A stretch of DNA of 64,000 nt. Origin: JAIYDQ01 sp034408855. GTDB lineage: Bacteria; Planctomycetota; Planctomycetia; Pirellulales; Pirellulaceae. A program made the position numbers and the translations under genes. The notes under the pieces were generated by a model. It saw only the letters and a list, made by a program, of their open reading frames with translations, was not told the DNA's origin and ran no database searches. The stretch is from contig JAWXCK010000294.1 of assembly GCA_034408855.1 (NCBI GenBank), positions 1 to 64,000 of the forward strand, read 5' to 3'. Of this stretch, positions 26,353 to 34,808 are shown in pieces. Position 1 is the stretch's first letter. Each line of letters starts with the position of its first letter.

Positions 26353-28053
26353 ATGATTACGGACGCTGGCGAACTTTTGGTTCGAAGAGGACTGATCAGT
26401 GAAGAGCAGCTTGTTCGCTCGCGCGCAAGCGCGGCTGGAACGAATATCGTCGATTCAGCAATTCAAAATGGATTTGTCACCGAAGAAGTCGCGCTTCGAG
26501 CACTTGCCGACGAAACCGGTTTAGATTTCATCGATTTGCGATCGGCTGAAGTTGACCTGAAACTGCTCGTCGATTTTCCGCAGAAACTTATCTACCGCCA
26601 TTCGCTGTTCCCCATTCGTCGCGAACATGGAACGGTCGTGGTCGCCACGTCGAGTCCCTTTGATCTTTATCCGATCGACGAAGCGGCGGCCGCATTGCGT
26701 TGTCCCGTAACACCGATTTTGGCCGAACGCAACGAAATCGCCAAGCTTGTCAAAAAGCACCTTGGCGTCGGTAGTGAGACTGTTGAAGGCTTGCTGGCTG
26801 CGCGCGGCGAAAATGAAGACATTGAATTGCTTGAAGCGATCGAAGGTGACGGCAGCGAGCTGGCCGAAATGGCCCAAGAAGCTTCGGTGGTTCGCTTGGT
26901 CAACGAAATCCTCGTGGAAGCTGTCGATTCGCGAGCCAGTGACGTGCACGTTGAATCGCAATCGGCAGGATTGGTCGTTCGTTATCGTATCGACGGGATT
27001 TTGCACAACCAACCAGTACCGCCAGAAATCAATCGATTCCAAGCGGCGATTATCTCGCGGCTCAAGATTATGGCCAAGCTGAATATCGCCGAGAAGAGAT
27101 TGCCGCAAGACGGAAGAATCAAGCTGCGAGTGCATGGTCGAGAAATCGATATTCGTGTGTCGGTCATTCCGATGATCCATGGCGAAAGCCTCGTTATGCG
27201 TATTCTCGACAAGGGTTCGATGAAATTCGACTTGCGAAATCTCGGCATGGATGAAGTGACCTATCGAATCTACAGCGAGCTGATTCGATTACCGCATGGA
27301 ATTATTCTGGTCACCGGACCAACCGGTTCTGGAAAGACCACGACGCTCTACAGTTCGTTGCTTGAGATCAAATCGCCTGAAAACAAAATCATCACGACTG
27401 AAGACCCAGTTGAGTATCAACTGGACGGCATCAATCAGATTCAAGTCCACTCGAAAATTGGCTTGACGTTTGCGGCCTCGCTCCGGAGTATTTTGCGACA
27501 CGACCCTGACATTGTTCTGGTCGGTGAAATTCGAGATGCGGAAACGGCTGAAAATGCCATTCAAGCATCGCTGACCGGTCACACGGTCTTTAGTACGTTG
27601 CACACCAACGATGCAGCCGGTGCTTATACGCGTATCGTCGACATGGGCATTGAGCCGTTCTTGGTGGCGAGTACCGTTGAAGGCGTTATGGCTCAGCGTC
27701 TGGTTCGGCGACTGTGTGTGAAATGTAAAGAAGCCTATCGACCTGGTCATGACGATATGCCATCGGATTTCCCGTGGGAAGCCCTCGGAGATTTACCCCT
27801 TTATCGTTCCGTCGGATGTCGCGACTGTCGCGGTGTCGGATACATTGGACGAATGGGAATTTACGAATTGATGGTAACGACCGAAGAAGTTCGACAGCTC
27901 GCTCACGATCGTGTGAGTAGTTTCGTCATCCGTAAAGCAGCGTTGAGAGCAGGCATGAAAACGCTGCGCGACGATGCTTGGCGAAAGACCATCGAAGGCA
28001 GCACCGCCGTGGAAGAAGTACTTCGAGCGACCAAGGGCGACAAGATCGGATAG
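26353..28053 (+). CDS. Type II secretion/type IV pilus assembly ATPase (GspE/PilB)
   Basis: The 566-residue protein has an N-terminal MshEN-like domain (LVRRGLISEEQLVRSRA). The Walker A motif GPTGSGKTTT is near residue 322, followed by an Asp box, Walker B with DPDIVLVGEIRDAETAE, and a His box HTVFSTLHTNDAAGA. A zinc tetracysteine (CVKC near 455, CRDC near 490) precedes the C-terminal GIYELM. It is the cytoplasmic hexameric ATPase that drives pseudopilus or pilus assembly. It is not a retraction (PilT) ATPase because it has the N-terminal domain and zinc module. Confidence 0.95.
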   Translation: MITDAGELLVRRGLISEEQLVRSRASAAGTNIVDSAIQNGFVTEEVALRALADETGLDFIDLRSAEVDLKLLVDFPQKLIYRHSLFPIRREHGTVVVATSSPFDLYPIDEAAAALRCPVTPILAERNEIAKLVKKHLGVGSETVEGLLAARGENEDIELLEAIEGDGSELAEMAQEASVVRLVNEILVEAVDSRASDVHVESQSAGLVVRYRIDGILHNQPVPPEINRFQAAIISRLKIMAKLNIAEKRLPQDGRIKLRVHGREIDIRVSVIPMIHGESLVMRILDKGSMKFDLRNLGMDEVTYRIYSELIRLPHGIILVTGPTGSGKTTTLYSSLLEIKSPENKIITTEDPVEYQLDGINQIQVHSKIGLTFAASLRSILRHDPDIVLVGEIRDAETAENAIQASLTGHTVFSTLHTNDAAGAYTRIVDMGIEPFLVASTVEGVMAQRLVRRLCVKCKEAYRPGHDDMPSDFPWEALGDLPLYRSVGCRDCRGVGYIGRMGIYELMVTTEEVRQLAHDRVSSFVIRKAALRAGMKTLRDDAWRKTIEGSTAVEEVLRATKGDKIG

Positions 28054-28059
28054 CTTCCA

Positions 28060-29262
28060 ATGCCAGAATTTGCCTACACCGCCCGCGATTTTAGCGGCAA
28101 AAAAATCACCGGAACCTTAACGGCCAACACCGAGCGTGAGGTAGCTGTCCAGCTTGGCGCGAAATCGCTTTTCCCAGTCACGATTGCAGCCGGCAAAGGA
28201 AATAGCCACACGGTTGCGACCGGTCGGGTCGGCGGTGCAAAGATGGCCGCCTTCTATTCGCAACTTGGAACTCTGTTGCGAAGTGGCGTGCCAATGCTGC
28301 GGGCTCTTACCGTTCTATCGCAGCAATCGGGGAACAAAACGCTGCAAGTCGCGTTGACCGATGTGAAAGCGCGAGTCGAAGAAGGGGAAGCTCTCGGCGA
28401 TGCCTTTGGGCGATACCCGAGGATATTTAACGACATGGCCGTCAACATGGTTCGCGCAGGTAGCGAAGGTGGCTTTCTCGAAGATGCACTCGATCGAGTC
28501 GCGGTCTTTGTCGAGCTCCAGGAAGAACTTAAAGGCAAAACAATTGGTGCCCTGGCGTATCCATTGTTCATCACGGGAGTCGGCTCGATCATCGTGTCGG
28601 TGCTGTTGGTCTACTTTGTGCCTAAGTTCGATCCACTGTTCAATACGATGCGCGAACGCGGCAATTTGCCGGCAGCCACTGAGGTCCTCCTCGCGGTAAG
28701 CCGTGTTGCACAATCGTATTGGTGGGCAGTGCTTGGCGTTTTGGCTGCCATTACCATCTTCATTTATCAATACTTGAAGACCGAAAAAGGTAAGCGACGA
28801 TTCGACTTGATTAAGATCAAAACGCCACTACTGGGAAGTGTCTTCTTGAATTTAGCAGTCTCGCGATTTTGCCGAGTCCTTGGAACGCTGCTTGCCAACG
28901 GCGTCCCGTTGCTCAAATCGATGGATATCAGTCGCATGGCGGCGGGTAATCGCATCCTTGCTGAATCGATTGCCCAAGCTGCCGACGAAGTAACGGCCGG
29001 TGCTCGATTGGCAAAGCCGTTGGATTCATGCGGCCACTTTCCTAAAACCGTCGTCGAGATGATTTCCGTTGCTGAAGAATCCAATACGCTCGACACTGTC
29101 CTGGTTCAGATCTCAGAAAATTTAGAGAAGCTAACGTTCCGAAGATTGGACGTCGTGGTCCGGTTGTTAGAACCGATCATGTTGCTCATCTTGGCTAGCA
29201 TCGTCATGTTCGTGGTGTTAGCTTTGATGGTGCCCGTTCTCAATAGCTCAAGTACCTTTTAG
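28060..29262 (+). CDS. Inner-membrane platform protein GspF/PilC
   Basis: The 400-residue protein begins MPEFAYTARDFSGKKITGTL, a typical GspF start, and has two T2SSF domains (about 70-190 and 275-395), each with MAAFYSQLGTLLRSGVPMLRAL-like or FCRVLGTLLANGVPLLKSM-like blocks. Hydrophobic helices lie at LAYPLFITGVGSIIVSVLLVYFVP (split here as two runs) and at the C-terminus. It starts seven bases after gspE and connects the ATPase to pseudopilins. Confidence 0.94.
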   Translation: MPEFAYTARDFSGKKITGTLTANTEREVAVQLGAKSLFPVTIAAGKGNSHTVATGRVGGAKMAAFYSQLGTLLRSGVPMLRALTVLSQQSGNKTLQVALTDVKARVEEGEALGDAFGRYPRIFNDMAVNMVRAGSEGGFLEDALDRVAVFVELQEELKGKTIGALAYPLFITGVGSIIVSVLLVYFVPKFDPLFNTMRERGNLPAATEVLLAVSRVAQSYWWAVLGVLAAITIFIYQYLKTEKGKRRFDLIKIKTPLLGSVFLNLAVSRFCRVLGTLLANGVPLLKSMDISRMAAGNRILAESIAQAADEVTAGARLAKPLDSCGHFPKTVVEMISVAEESNTLDTVLVQISENLEKLTFRRLDVVVRLLEPIMLLILASIVMFVVLALMVPVLNSSSTF

Positions 29263-29302
29263 TAAACCCGCCTCACTTACCCTCCGTATTAAGGAAATAG
29301 AA

Positions 29303-29710
29303 ATGAATCGAAAGTTGCTCCGCCGCCGTCGCCGTCGTCAAGGTTTTACCTTGATTGAAATCCTCTTGGTCCTTGCGATTCTGGTGGTCGTGGCTGGACT
29401 GGTCGTCGTGAACGCGGTGGGTGTTTCGGACGAAGCCAACAAGAAGGCCGCCAAAACGCAGATTAGCTCCATCAGTAACCTGATAAACGTTTATCGCCTC
29501 AATGTTGGCCAACTACCGACAACCTTAGAGTCGTTGTCGACACAGCCTAGCGACGTCGATCCATCGAAATGGTCGGCCGTCACCGAGAAACCGGTTCCAC
29601 CAGATCCGTGGGGCCGACCTTATGAGTTTAAGATCAACGGTTCGAAATTTGAGATCCGATGCACTGGGCCAGACGGCCAATCCAACACCGCTGACGATAT
29701 TACGAATTAA
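29303..29710 (+). CDS. Major pseudopilin GspG-like
   Basis: The 135-residue protein has a very basic leader (MNRKLLRRRRRRQG) cut before FTLIEILLVLAILVVVAGLV, with Glu at +5. The C-terminal domain has LPTTLESLSTQP, PPDPWGRPYEFKI and CTGPDGQSNTADDI, the calcium-site end of GspG pseudopilins. It forms the shaft of the pseudopilus. AAGGAA lies eight bases upstream of the ATG. Confidence 0.93.
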   Translation: MNRKLLRRRRRRQGFTLIEILLVLAILVVVAGLVVVNAVGVSDEANKKAAKTQISSISNLINVYRLNVGQLPTTLESLSTQPSDVDPSKWSAVTEKPVPPDPWGRPYEFKINGSKFEIRCTGPDGQSNTADDITN

Positions 29711-29721
29711 ATGAGACTTCG

Positions 29722-30342
29722 ATGCGACGTGCTTTCACACTGATCGAGCTGCTCTTGGTGCTGTCCATTTTGGTCGTCGCCTTGTCGGTAGCAGTTCCGA
29801 CGTATGAAAGCATGATTACCGCTCGCAAGATTTTTAATGCAGCCGAAAATGTCCGGCTAGAGCTTCAAAAAGCTCGCCTTGAAGCCATCAAGACCGGCCA
29901 GGCACAGGCCTTTCGCTGCCAGATCGGACAAACACAGTTTTCCGTCCAGTCTTGGCTCAAAGCTAGCGATAGCGTCGAGGCCAGCGCGGGTGCGACGATT
30001 GTTACCGAACTTGGACAAGCTTTCGATACCGAGTCGACATCCTCAGGCGTAGCTTCGGATAGCGTCGATCCGACAGCGGGCCAAAAAGCGATCGAAGAAG
30101 GTGTTGTCTTTGCTACTGCCGACATCTTGAACGATATGCGCGCAATGTCTGAACAAACGGTTTCTGATAGCCTACAGTCGAGCGTCTCGGGATGGTCCCA
30201 ACCTATTCTGTTTTATCCCGATGGAAGTACTACTACGGCGCATGTTGTGTTACAGGATGTTCGCGGTCGCCGGATGGCCGTCCAAATTCGAGGCTTAACG
30301 GGTGAAGTAAAGATCCTCGAAGTCGCATCGGCGGGAGGATAA
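29722..30342 (+). CDS. Pseudopilin GspH-like
   Basis: The 206-residue protein begins MRRAFTLIELLLVLSILVVA. The cleavage residue before Phe is Ala rather than Gly, with Glu at +5 kept. The GspH-type helix continues RKIFNAAENVRLELQKARLEA. The middle contains a Ser/Thr/Ala-rich insert and the end is a strand domain (WSQPILFYPDGSTTTAHVVL). It is a minor pseudopilin; its stop overlaps the next ATG by one base. Confidence 0.85.
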   Translation: MRRAFTLIELLLVLSILVVALSVAVPTYESMITARKIFNAAENVRLELQKARLEAIKTGQAQAFRCQIGQTQFSVQSWLKASDSVEASAGATIVTELGQAFDTESTSSGVASDSVDPTAGQKAIEEGVVFATADILNDMRAMSEQTVSDSLQSSVSGWSQPILFYPDGSTTTAHVVLQDVRGRRMAVQIRGLTGEVKILEVASAGG

Positions 30343-30785
30343 TGATGCAACCTCAAAAAATGCGTGCCGGACTCTCGCTCCTAGAAGTAGTCTTAGCCCT
30401 TTCTATTCTTGGAATCGCTGTCGGAATTCTATCCACAATCCTTCAGCAGTCGGCCGACAACGGCCTTCGAGCTCGACGGATGACTCAAGCTCAAATGGTC
30501 TGCGAATCCAAAATGGCCGAAGCGATGGCCGGTGCACTGCCGCTGCAAAGTACACAATGGACGCCAGTAGCCAGCGTCGATAGTTCGACTTGGTATTATT
30601 CACTGGAGGTCATACAGGCCGAACAACCAAATTTGATCGGCGTCGTGATTCAAGTCAATGATGAACTTGCCATGACGGAATCCCAACGCCCGCTCTCCAG
30701 GTTAGTAGAATGGATCATTGATCCAAGTCTCGGCCTTGATACCAAGCCGGTCGAGACAGACGCGACGGGATCGAGTATTCAATGA
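30342..30785 (+). CDS. Minor pseudopilin GspI-like
   Basis: The 147-residue protein has a leader MMQPQKMRAG followed by LSLLEVVLALSILGIAVGIL with Glu at +5. The next helix contains RRMTQAQMVCESKMAEAMAG, typical of GspI. It partners GspJ and GspK at the pseudopilus tip. Its stop overlaps the start of the GspJ-like gene (ATGA at 30782-30785), indicating coupled translation. Confidence 0.85.
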   Translation: MMQPQKMRAGLSLLEVVLALSILGIAVGILSTILQQSADNGLRARRMTQAQMVCESKMAEAMAGALPLQSTQWTPVASVDSSTWYYSLEVIQAEQPNLIGVVIQVNDELAMTESQRPLSRLVEWIIDPSLGLDTKPVETDATGSSIQ

Positions 30786-32074
30786 ACACGATTCTAATAC
30801 AGAAAAAAGTAAGCACCCTGGCACAAGTTTCTAGGCATAACCACGTAGCAGCGTCTCTCCGAGACGCTGAAATTTGCGAGTCTCGGAGAGACTCGCCTAC
30901 GTGGAGTTATGTCAATTTAGTTGTGACTAGGTGCTTTGGCCCAGCCAGTTTCATCGACTCCGTCAACCGTTCTGTCAATTCAAGACGTTCACGCGGCATT
31001 ACGCTCATCGAGATTCTTCTTGCACTCGGACTAACCGTCTTAGTCACCGGCTTGATCGGCGGACTGATTCAGATTTATCAAGGGCACTTAGAGATCGCTC
31101 GCGACAATGTTCGCCAAGCACGATTGGCTCGTGCCGTTCTCACGATGATCGCCGACGATATTCGAGGAGTGCTCCGCGTACAATCCAACGATGACGCTAA
31201 GACTTTGGAAACGTTTTTGATGAGTTCTGCCGCGAGCAGTGTAATGGGCGGAAAGCAAGGCGGTGGCCAGCAAGGCGGCGGACAACAAGGTGGTGGGCAG
31301 CAAGGTGGTGGACAACAAGGTGGTGGACAACAAGGTGGTGGACAACAAAGTGGCGGCGGTGGTCAGCAAGGCGCTGCACCAGGAGGATCGACCGCAGCCC
31401 CGACAGATCCTGCGTTAGCGGACCCGACGACTGCTCCGTTACCGCCAGGCATATATGGTACCGACACGGCAATCGAGGTCGATATTTCGCGGCCGCCTCG
31501 ACCCGACGAATACATTCCAGAGATGCAAAACCTGATGGAGAGCAAGGTGACGGATGTCCCAAGCGATACCAAGACAGTCTCCTATTACATTCAGTCGCCG
31601 CAATTAGGTGGCATTCAGGATGCGCTCAGCTCAGCCGTCGGTGTCGGGCCGATTTCAAGCGGTGGGCTGATTCGAAGATCGCTCGATCGAGCTGTGACGC
31701 GATGGGCGCTTGAACAAGGAAACATCGATCAGATTTCGAACACCGGTCACTTGCTCGCCTCTGAAATTATTGCGATCTCGTTTTCGTATTTTGATGGCCT
31801 TCAATGGACAACGACCTGGGACAGCAGTGTTCAAGGACTTCCATGGGCAATACAGATTACCATTGCGATGCAACACGCGAGACAAGCTCGTGAGAATCCA
31901 TTGACTCCGGGCATGAGTTTAGAAAGCTTGATGGCGTTGCCAACGAGCGAAACCGGCATCGAAACATTTAGTACATTGGCTTTGGTTCCAGGAGCTCAGC
32001 TTCTGACGACCCCGGCCGAAAAAGCAGCGGCGGACAGTTCAACTTCGTCTCCTACAAGCAGTTCAGGGTTCTGA
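30782..32074 (+). CDS. Minor pseudopilin GspJ-like with REPIN-coded leader and Gln/Gly repeats
   Basis: The predicted 430-residue protein has a long leader of about 73 residues. A prepilin cleavage site follows: SRRSRG before ITLIEILLALGLTVLVTGLI, with Glu at +5. The leader is long because a 126-base palindromic element (30811-30936) is read in frame. A GGGQQ repeat tract (about 31258-31365) follows the N-terminal helix, and the C-terminal part (ITRWALEQGN-like region, SEIIAISFSYFDGLQWTTTW) is the GspJ domain. A GTG at 30923 is an alternative start. The coupled ATG (overlapping gspI) seems original. Confidence 0.82.
   Translation: MNTILIQKKVSTLAQVSRHNHVAASLRDAEICESRRDSPTWSYVNLVVTRCFGPASFIDSVNRSVNSRRSRGITLIEILLALGLTVLVTGLIGGLIQIYQGHLEIARDNVRQARLARAVLTMIADDIRGVLRVQSNDDAKTLETFLMSSAASSVMGGKQGGGQQGGGQQGGGQQGGGQQGGGQQGGGQQSGGGGQQGAAPGGSTAAPTDPALADPTTAPLPPGIYGTDTAIEVDISRPPRPDEYIPEMQNLMESKVTDVPSDTKTVSYYIQSPQLGGIQDALSSAVGVGPISSGGLIRRSLDRAVTRWALEQGNIDQISNTGHLLASEIIAISFSYFDGLQWTTTWDSSVQGLPWAIQITIAMQHARQARENPLTPGMSLESLMALPTSETGIETFSTLALVPGAQLLTTPAEKAAADSSTSSPTSSSGF
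30811..30936. repeat. REPIN-like element inside the gspJ-like leader
   Basis: Outer imperfect inverted repeats begin AAGCACC (30811) and end GGTGCTT (30936), with shared CACAA and CATAAC steps. Inside, GTAG (30845-30848) precedes hairpin 1 (CAGCGTCTC, loop TCC, GAGACGCTG) and hairpin 2 (CGAGTCTC, loop GGA, GAGACTCG) is followed by CTAC (30897-30900). It is 126 bases, an exact multiple of three, so the host frame stays open. Confidence 0.75.
31258..31365 (+). repeat. 15-base coding minisatellite (GGGQQ repeats) in the gspJ-like gene
   Basis: Units close to GGTGGACAACAAGGT repeat about seven times and encode Gly-Gly-Gln-Gln-Gly steps. The tract lies directly after the pseudopilin N-terminal helix region and is not expected in GspJ. 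Confidence 0.85.
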
Positions 32075-32076
32075 TC

Positions 32077-34761
32077 ATGATGAAACGTCGAGCATTTTTG
32101 CTATTGATGGTCTTGCTGGTTGTCAGCGGTGTTTCGTTAACCGCCGTTTCGCTCTCCGAATCGATGTTGATGAGCTACGAAGAAACGCTGCTCACCAATC
32201 GCGCGATTCAGGCTCGATGCGCCGCGGATTCAGGCGTAGCTGCCGTGCGTTTGTTCTTAGCGAATACCAAGCAAGGACGGATCGATTCAGGTGGTGTTTG
32301 GGACAACCCTACTTATTTTCAAGCAGCGAACATTGTGCCGGATGCTGATCCGCGTGAACTTTGCAATTTCTCTGTGATCGCCCCCAATATCGACGAACAA
32401 GGATACTATGCGAGCGCTCGATACGGCTTGCAAAATGAGTCGGCTCGATTGAATCTCAATGCTTTGATAACGATCGATAAAATCATGGGGGCGGCCAGCG
32501 GTCTGAGTGCCGCCATGGGCGCAGCATCGCCAAGCTTATCATCGCTGGGTATGCCTAGCGACCTTGCTGGTTCGGCCGAGTCGGCAGCCAGTTCGGGCGG
32601 CGTTGGCCAACAGCTCTTGATGGGTTTGCCTGGCATGACTGAAGATATCGCCGATGCGATTCTCGACTTTATGGACGAAGACGAGGAGCCACGAGCGTAT
32701 GGGGCCGAAAGCGAATACTATTCGCAATTGCCAACTCCCTACTCGGCTACCAATGGCCCGCTTTTATCGGTCGATGAATTGCTATTGGTTCGCGGTGTTA
32801 CTCCGCAACATTTATTCGGACTCGATCAGAATCGAAACGGTGTTCTTGATAGTTTCGAATTGGCTGCTCTAGGACCACTCGCGGCTGGTGCATCGACGCC
32901 CAACGGTTTTATCGATCCCAACACGCAGCAAGTTATGCCACAGCTTGGATGGGCTCAATATTTAACACTTTACAGCCGCGAGAAAAACGTCGATGCCGAA
33001 GGAGTTCCGCGGATCAACATCAACGGTACCGATCTCACACAGCTTCAAACCGATCTGACCAACGCACTCGGAAACGAAGATTGGGCCTCTTTTATTTTGG
33101 CCTATCGCGCGCTCGGCCCTGGTGATCCGAATGCTACGGGTGCCACCGCAGCAGGTGGCCAGGGCGGCCGTGGCGGCGGTCAAGGCGGCGGAGCCGATCA
33201 AGGTCGTGGTGGCCAGAACGGTGGACCTGGCGGACCTGGCAATGGTAAGGGTGGTGGACCCGGCGACGGTAGAGGCGGTGGACCCGGCGACGGTAAAGGT
33301 GGTGGACCTGGCGACGGTAGAGGCGGTGGACCTGGCGACGGTAGAGGCGGTGGACCCGGCGACGGTAAAGGCGGTGGACCTGGCGACGGTAGAGGCGGTG
33401 GACCCGGCGACGGTAAAGGCGGTGGACCCGGCGGACCTGGTCGAGGTGGCGCTGGTCCGGGTGGCGGCCAAGGCAATGGTGCTGGTCAAGGACAACAAAA
33501 TCAAAATGGACCTCAACGAGGTGGCCAAGGTGGAGGTGCACGACCGGGTGGGCGAACAGGTAGCACAATAGATGCTGGCATCAGCGACTATGTTTATCTC
33601 GACCCATTCCAACGAATTCCAAGCGGATTCCTAGTTGCTTTCCAAGCGCCACGTGGAAATAACCAAGGCGGAAACAATAACCAAGGTAGAAGCAACCAAG
33701 GTGCAAATAACAACCAAGGAGGTGGGCAAGGTGGTGCTGGCGGAGGTGGCCCAGGTGGTGGTGGACCTGGAGGTGGCGGTGGAGGCAAAGGCGGACCTGG
33801 AGGTGGCGGACCTGGAGGCGGCGGACCTGGAGGTGGCGGAGCAGGCAAAGGTGGACCGGGAGGCGGGCCTGGCGGTGCAGGCAAAGGCGGACCTGGAGGC
33901 GGTGGACCTGGCGGCGGTGGCGGACCTGGCGGTGGAAAAGGTGGTGACGGTAAGGGGGGGGCTGGAGATGGTAAAGGTGGAAAAGGTGGCCCCGGCGATG
34001 GTAAAGGGGGCGATGGTAAAGGGGGCGATGGTAAAGGAGGCAAAGGCGGCCCTGGAGGAAATAATGGAGGAGGAGGTTCAGGAGGGAATAATGGTGGAGG
34101 CGGAGGTGGTAAAGGGGGAGTTGTTGGAGCTACCGGAGCCAAACAGGTCGCTTGGACGAGCGATGCCGTGAAGATCGACCTATCCGCTCAGCCCAAAGGA
34201 CAATTCAATCAAATCCTCGATTTGATTGGTGCGACGATTACCGTGAATCAAGGAAATCAACCGGTCACTTACAAATCACCATTTCAAAACAATCCGCTTG
34301 AAATGGCGATGTTCCTTCCTCTTTTGATGGACAAACTTACGACAGTAGATGGTCCAATTATTCCAGGACGGATTAATATCAATGAAGCTCCTTTCGAGAT
34401 CGTCTCGGGAATTCCTGGGATGACGCCAGAATTAGTAGAGCAATTGATGGCGGCACGCTCCGAACTGAACGACTCCGAGAATCGAAAGTTCGAAACGTGG
34501 CCAATGGTTGAGGGTTATGTAACACTTGAGCAGATGAGGTCGCTGTTGCCGCTGGTTACCGGTGGCGGCGACGTCTATCGGGCTCAGGTTGTCGGCTATT
34601 ACGAACAAGGTGCCGCCTTTGCGAGAGTAGAAGTGGTGATCGATGCCGCGGAACAACTCCCGTTGGTAGTTTCTTATCGGAGAATGGATCACCTGGGTCG
34701 AGGCTTTTCGAACGCGACGCTCGGTCAACGTTCGATGGGGCTTCCGACGGCCGGACAATAG
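32077..34761 (+). CDS. Minor pseudopilin GspK-like with a collagen-like insertion
   Basis: The 894-residue protein starts MMKRRAFLLLMVLLVVSGVS, a prepilin-type start lacking Glu at +5 as in GspK. The GspK signatures flank a huge insert: LFLANTKQGRIDSGGVWDNP and SARLNLNALITIDKI at the N-terminal side, and RININEAPFEIVSGIPGMTPE (a helix-hairpin-helix-like end) near the C-terminus. Residues about 350-685 are Gly-rich with PGDGKGG/PGDGRGG units and long GGxGGG runs, roughly a third of the protein. Usual GspK length is about 320-350. The tip protein would thus carry a long flexible or collagen-like loop. Confidence 0.85.
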   Translation: MMKRRAFLLLMVLLVVSGVSLTAVSLSESMLMSYEETLLTNRAIQARCAADSGVAAVRLFLANTKQGRIDSGGVWDNPTYFQAANIVPDADPRELCNFSVIAPNIDEQGYYASARYGLQNESARLNLNALITIDKIMGAASGLSAAMGAASPSLSSLGMPSDLAGSAESAASSGGVGQQLLMGLPGMTEDIADAILDFMDEDEEPRAYGAESEYYSQLPTPYSATNGPLLSVDELLLVRGVTPQHLFGLDQNRNGVLDSFELAALGPLAAGASTPNGFIDPNTQQVMPQLGWAQYLTLYSREKNVDAEGVPRININGTDLTQLQTDLTNALGNEDWASFILAYRALGPGDPNATGATAAGGQGGRGGGQGGGADQGRGGQNGGPGGPGNGKGGGPGDGRGGGPGDGKGGGPGDGRGGGPGDGRGGGPGDGKGGGPGDGRGGGPGDGKGGGPGGPGRGGAGPGGGQGNGAGQGQQNQNGPQRGGQGGGARPGGRTGSTIDAGISDYVYLDPFQRIPSGFLVAFQAPRGNNQGGNNNQGRSNQGANNNQGGGQGGAGGGGPGGGGPGGGGGGKGGPGGGGPGGGGPGGGGAGKGGPGGGPGGAGKGGPGGGGPGGGGGPGGGKGGDGKGGAGDGKGGKGGPGDGKGGDGKGGDGKGGKGGPGGNNGGGGSGGNNGGGGGGKGGVVGATGAKQVAWTSDAVKIDLSAQPKGQFNQILDLIGATITVNQGNQPVTYKSPFQNNPLEMAMFLPLLMDKLTTVDGPIIPGRININEAPFEIVSGIPGMTPELVEQLMAARSELNDSENRKFETWPMVEGYVTLEQMRSLLPLVTGGGDVYRAQVVGYYEQGAAFARVEVVIDAAEQLPLVVSYRRMDHLGRGFSNATLGQRSMGLPTAGQ
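33238..33432 (+). repeat. 24-base coding minisatellite (GGGPGDGK/R units) in the gspK-like gene
   Basis: About eight near-identical 24-base units of the form GGTGGACCTGGCGACGGT plus ARAGGC alternate Lys and Arg at one place. Third-base differences (CCC/CCT, AAA/AGA) vary between units, suggesting slippage followed by drift. Confidence 0.85.
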
Positions 34762-34808
34762 AAAGTTAAACAATCGGTTTCGACCGAATTCATTAAAAGG
34801 GAAAACCT

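Noticed and set aside
33238..33432. Regular repeats that look CRISPR-like
   Set aside because: Units are contiguous 24-mers with no spacers and encode Gly-rich protein in frame.
33122..34171. Long frames on both strands across the Gly-rich gspK-like region (Pro-rich or Val/Lys-rich)
   Set aside because: Frames of repetitive GC-rich DNA; the gspK-like frame has flanking family motifs on both sides and the others do not.
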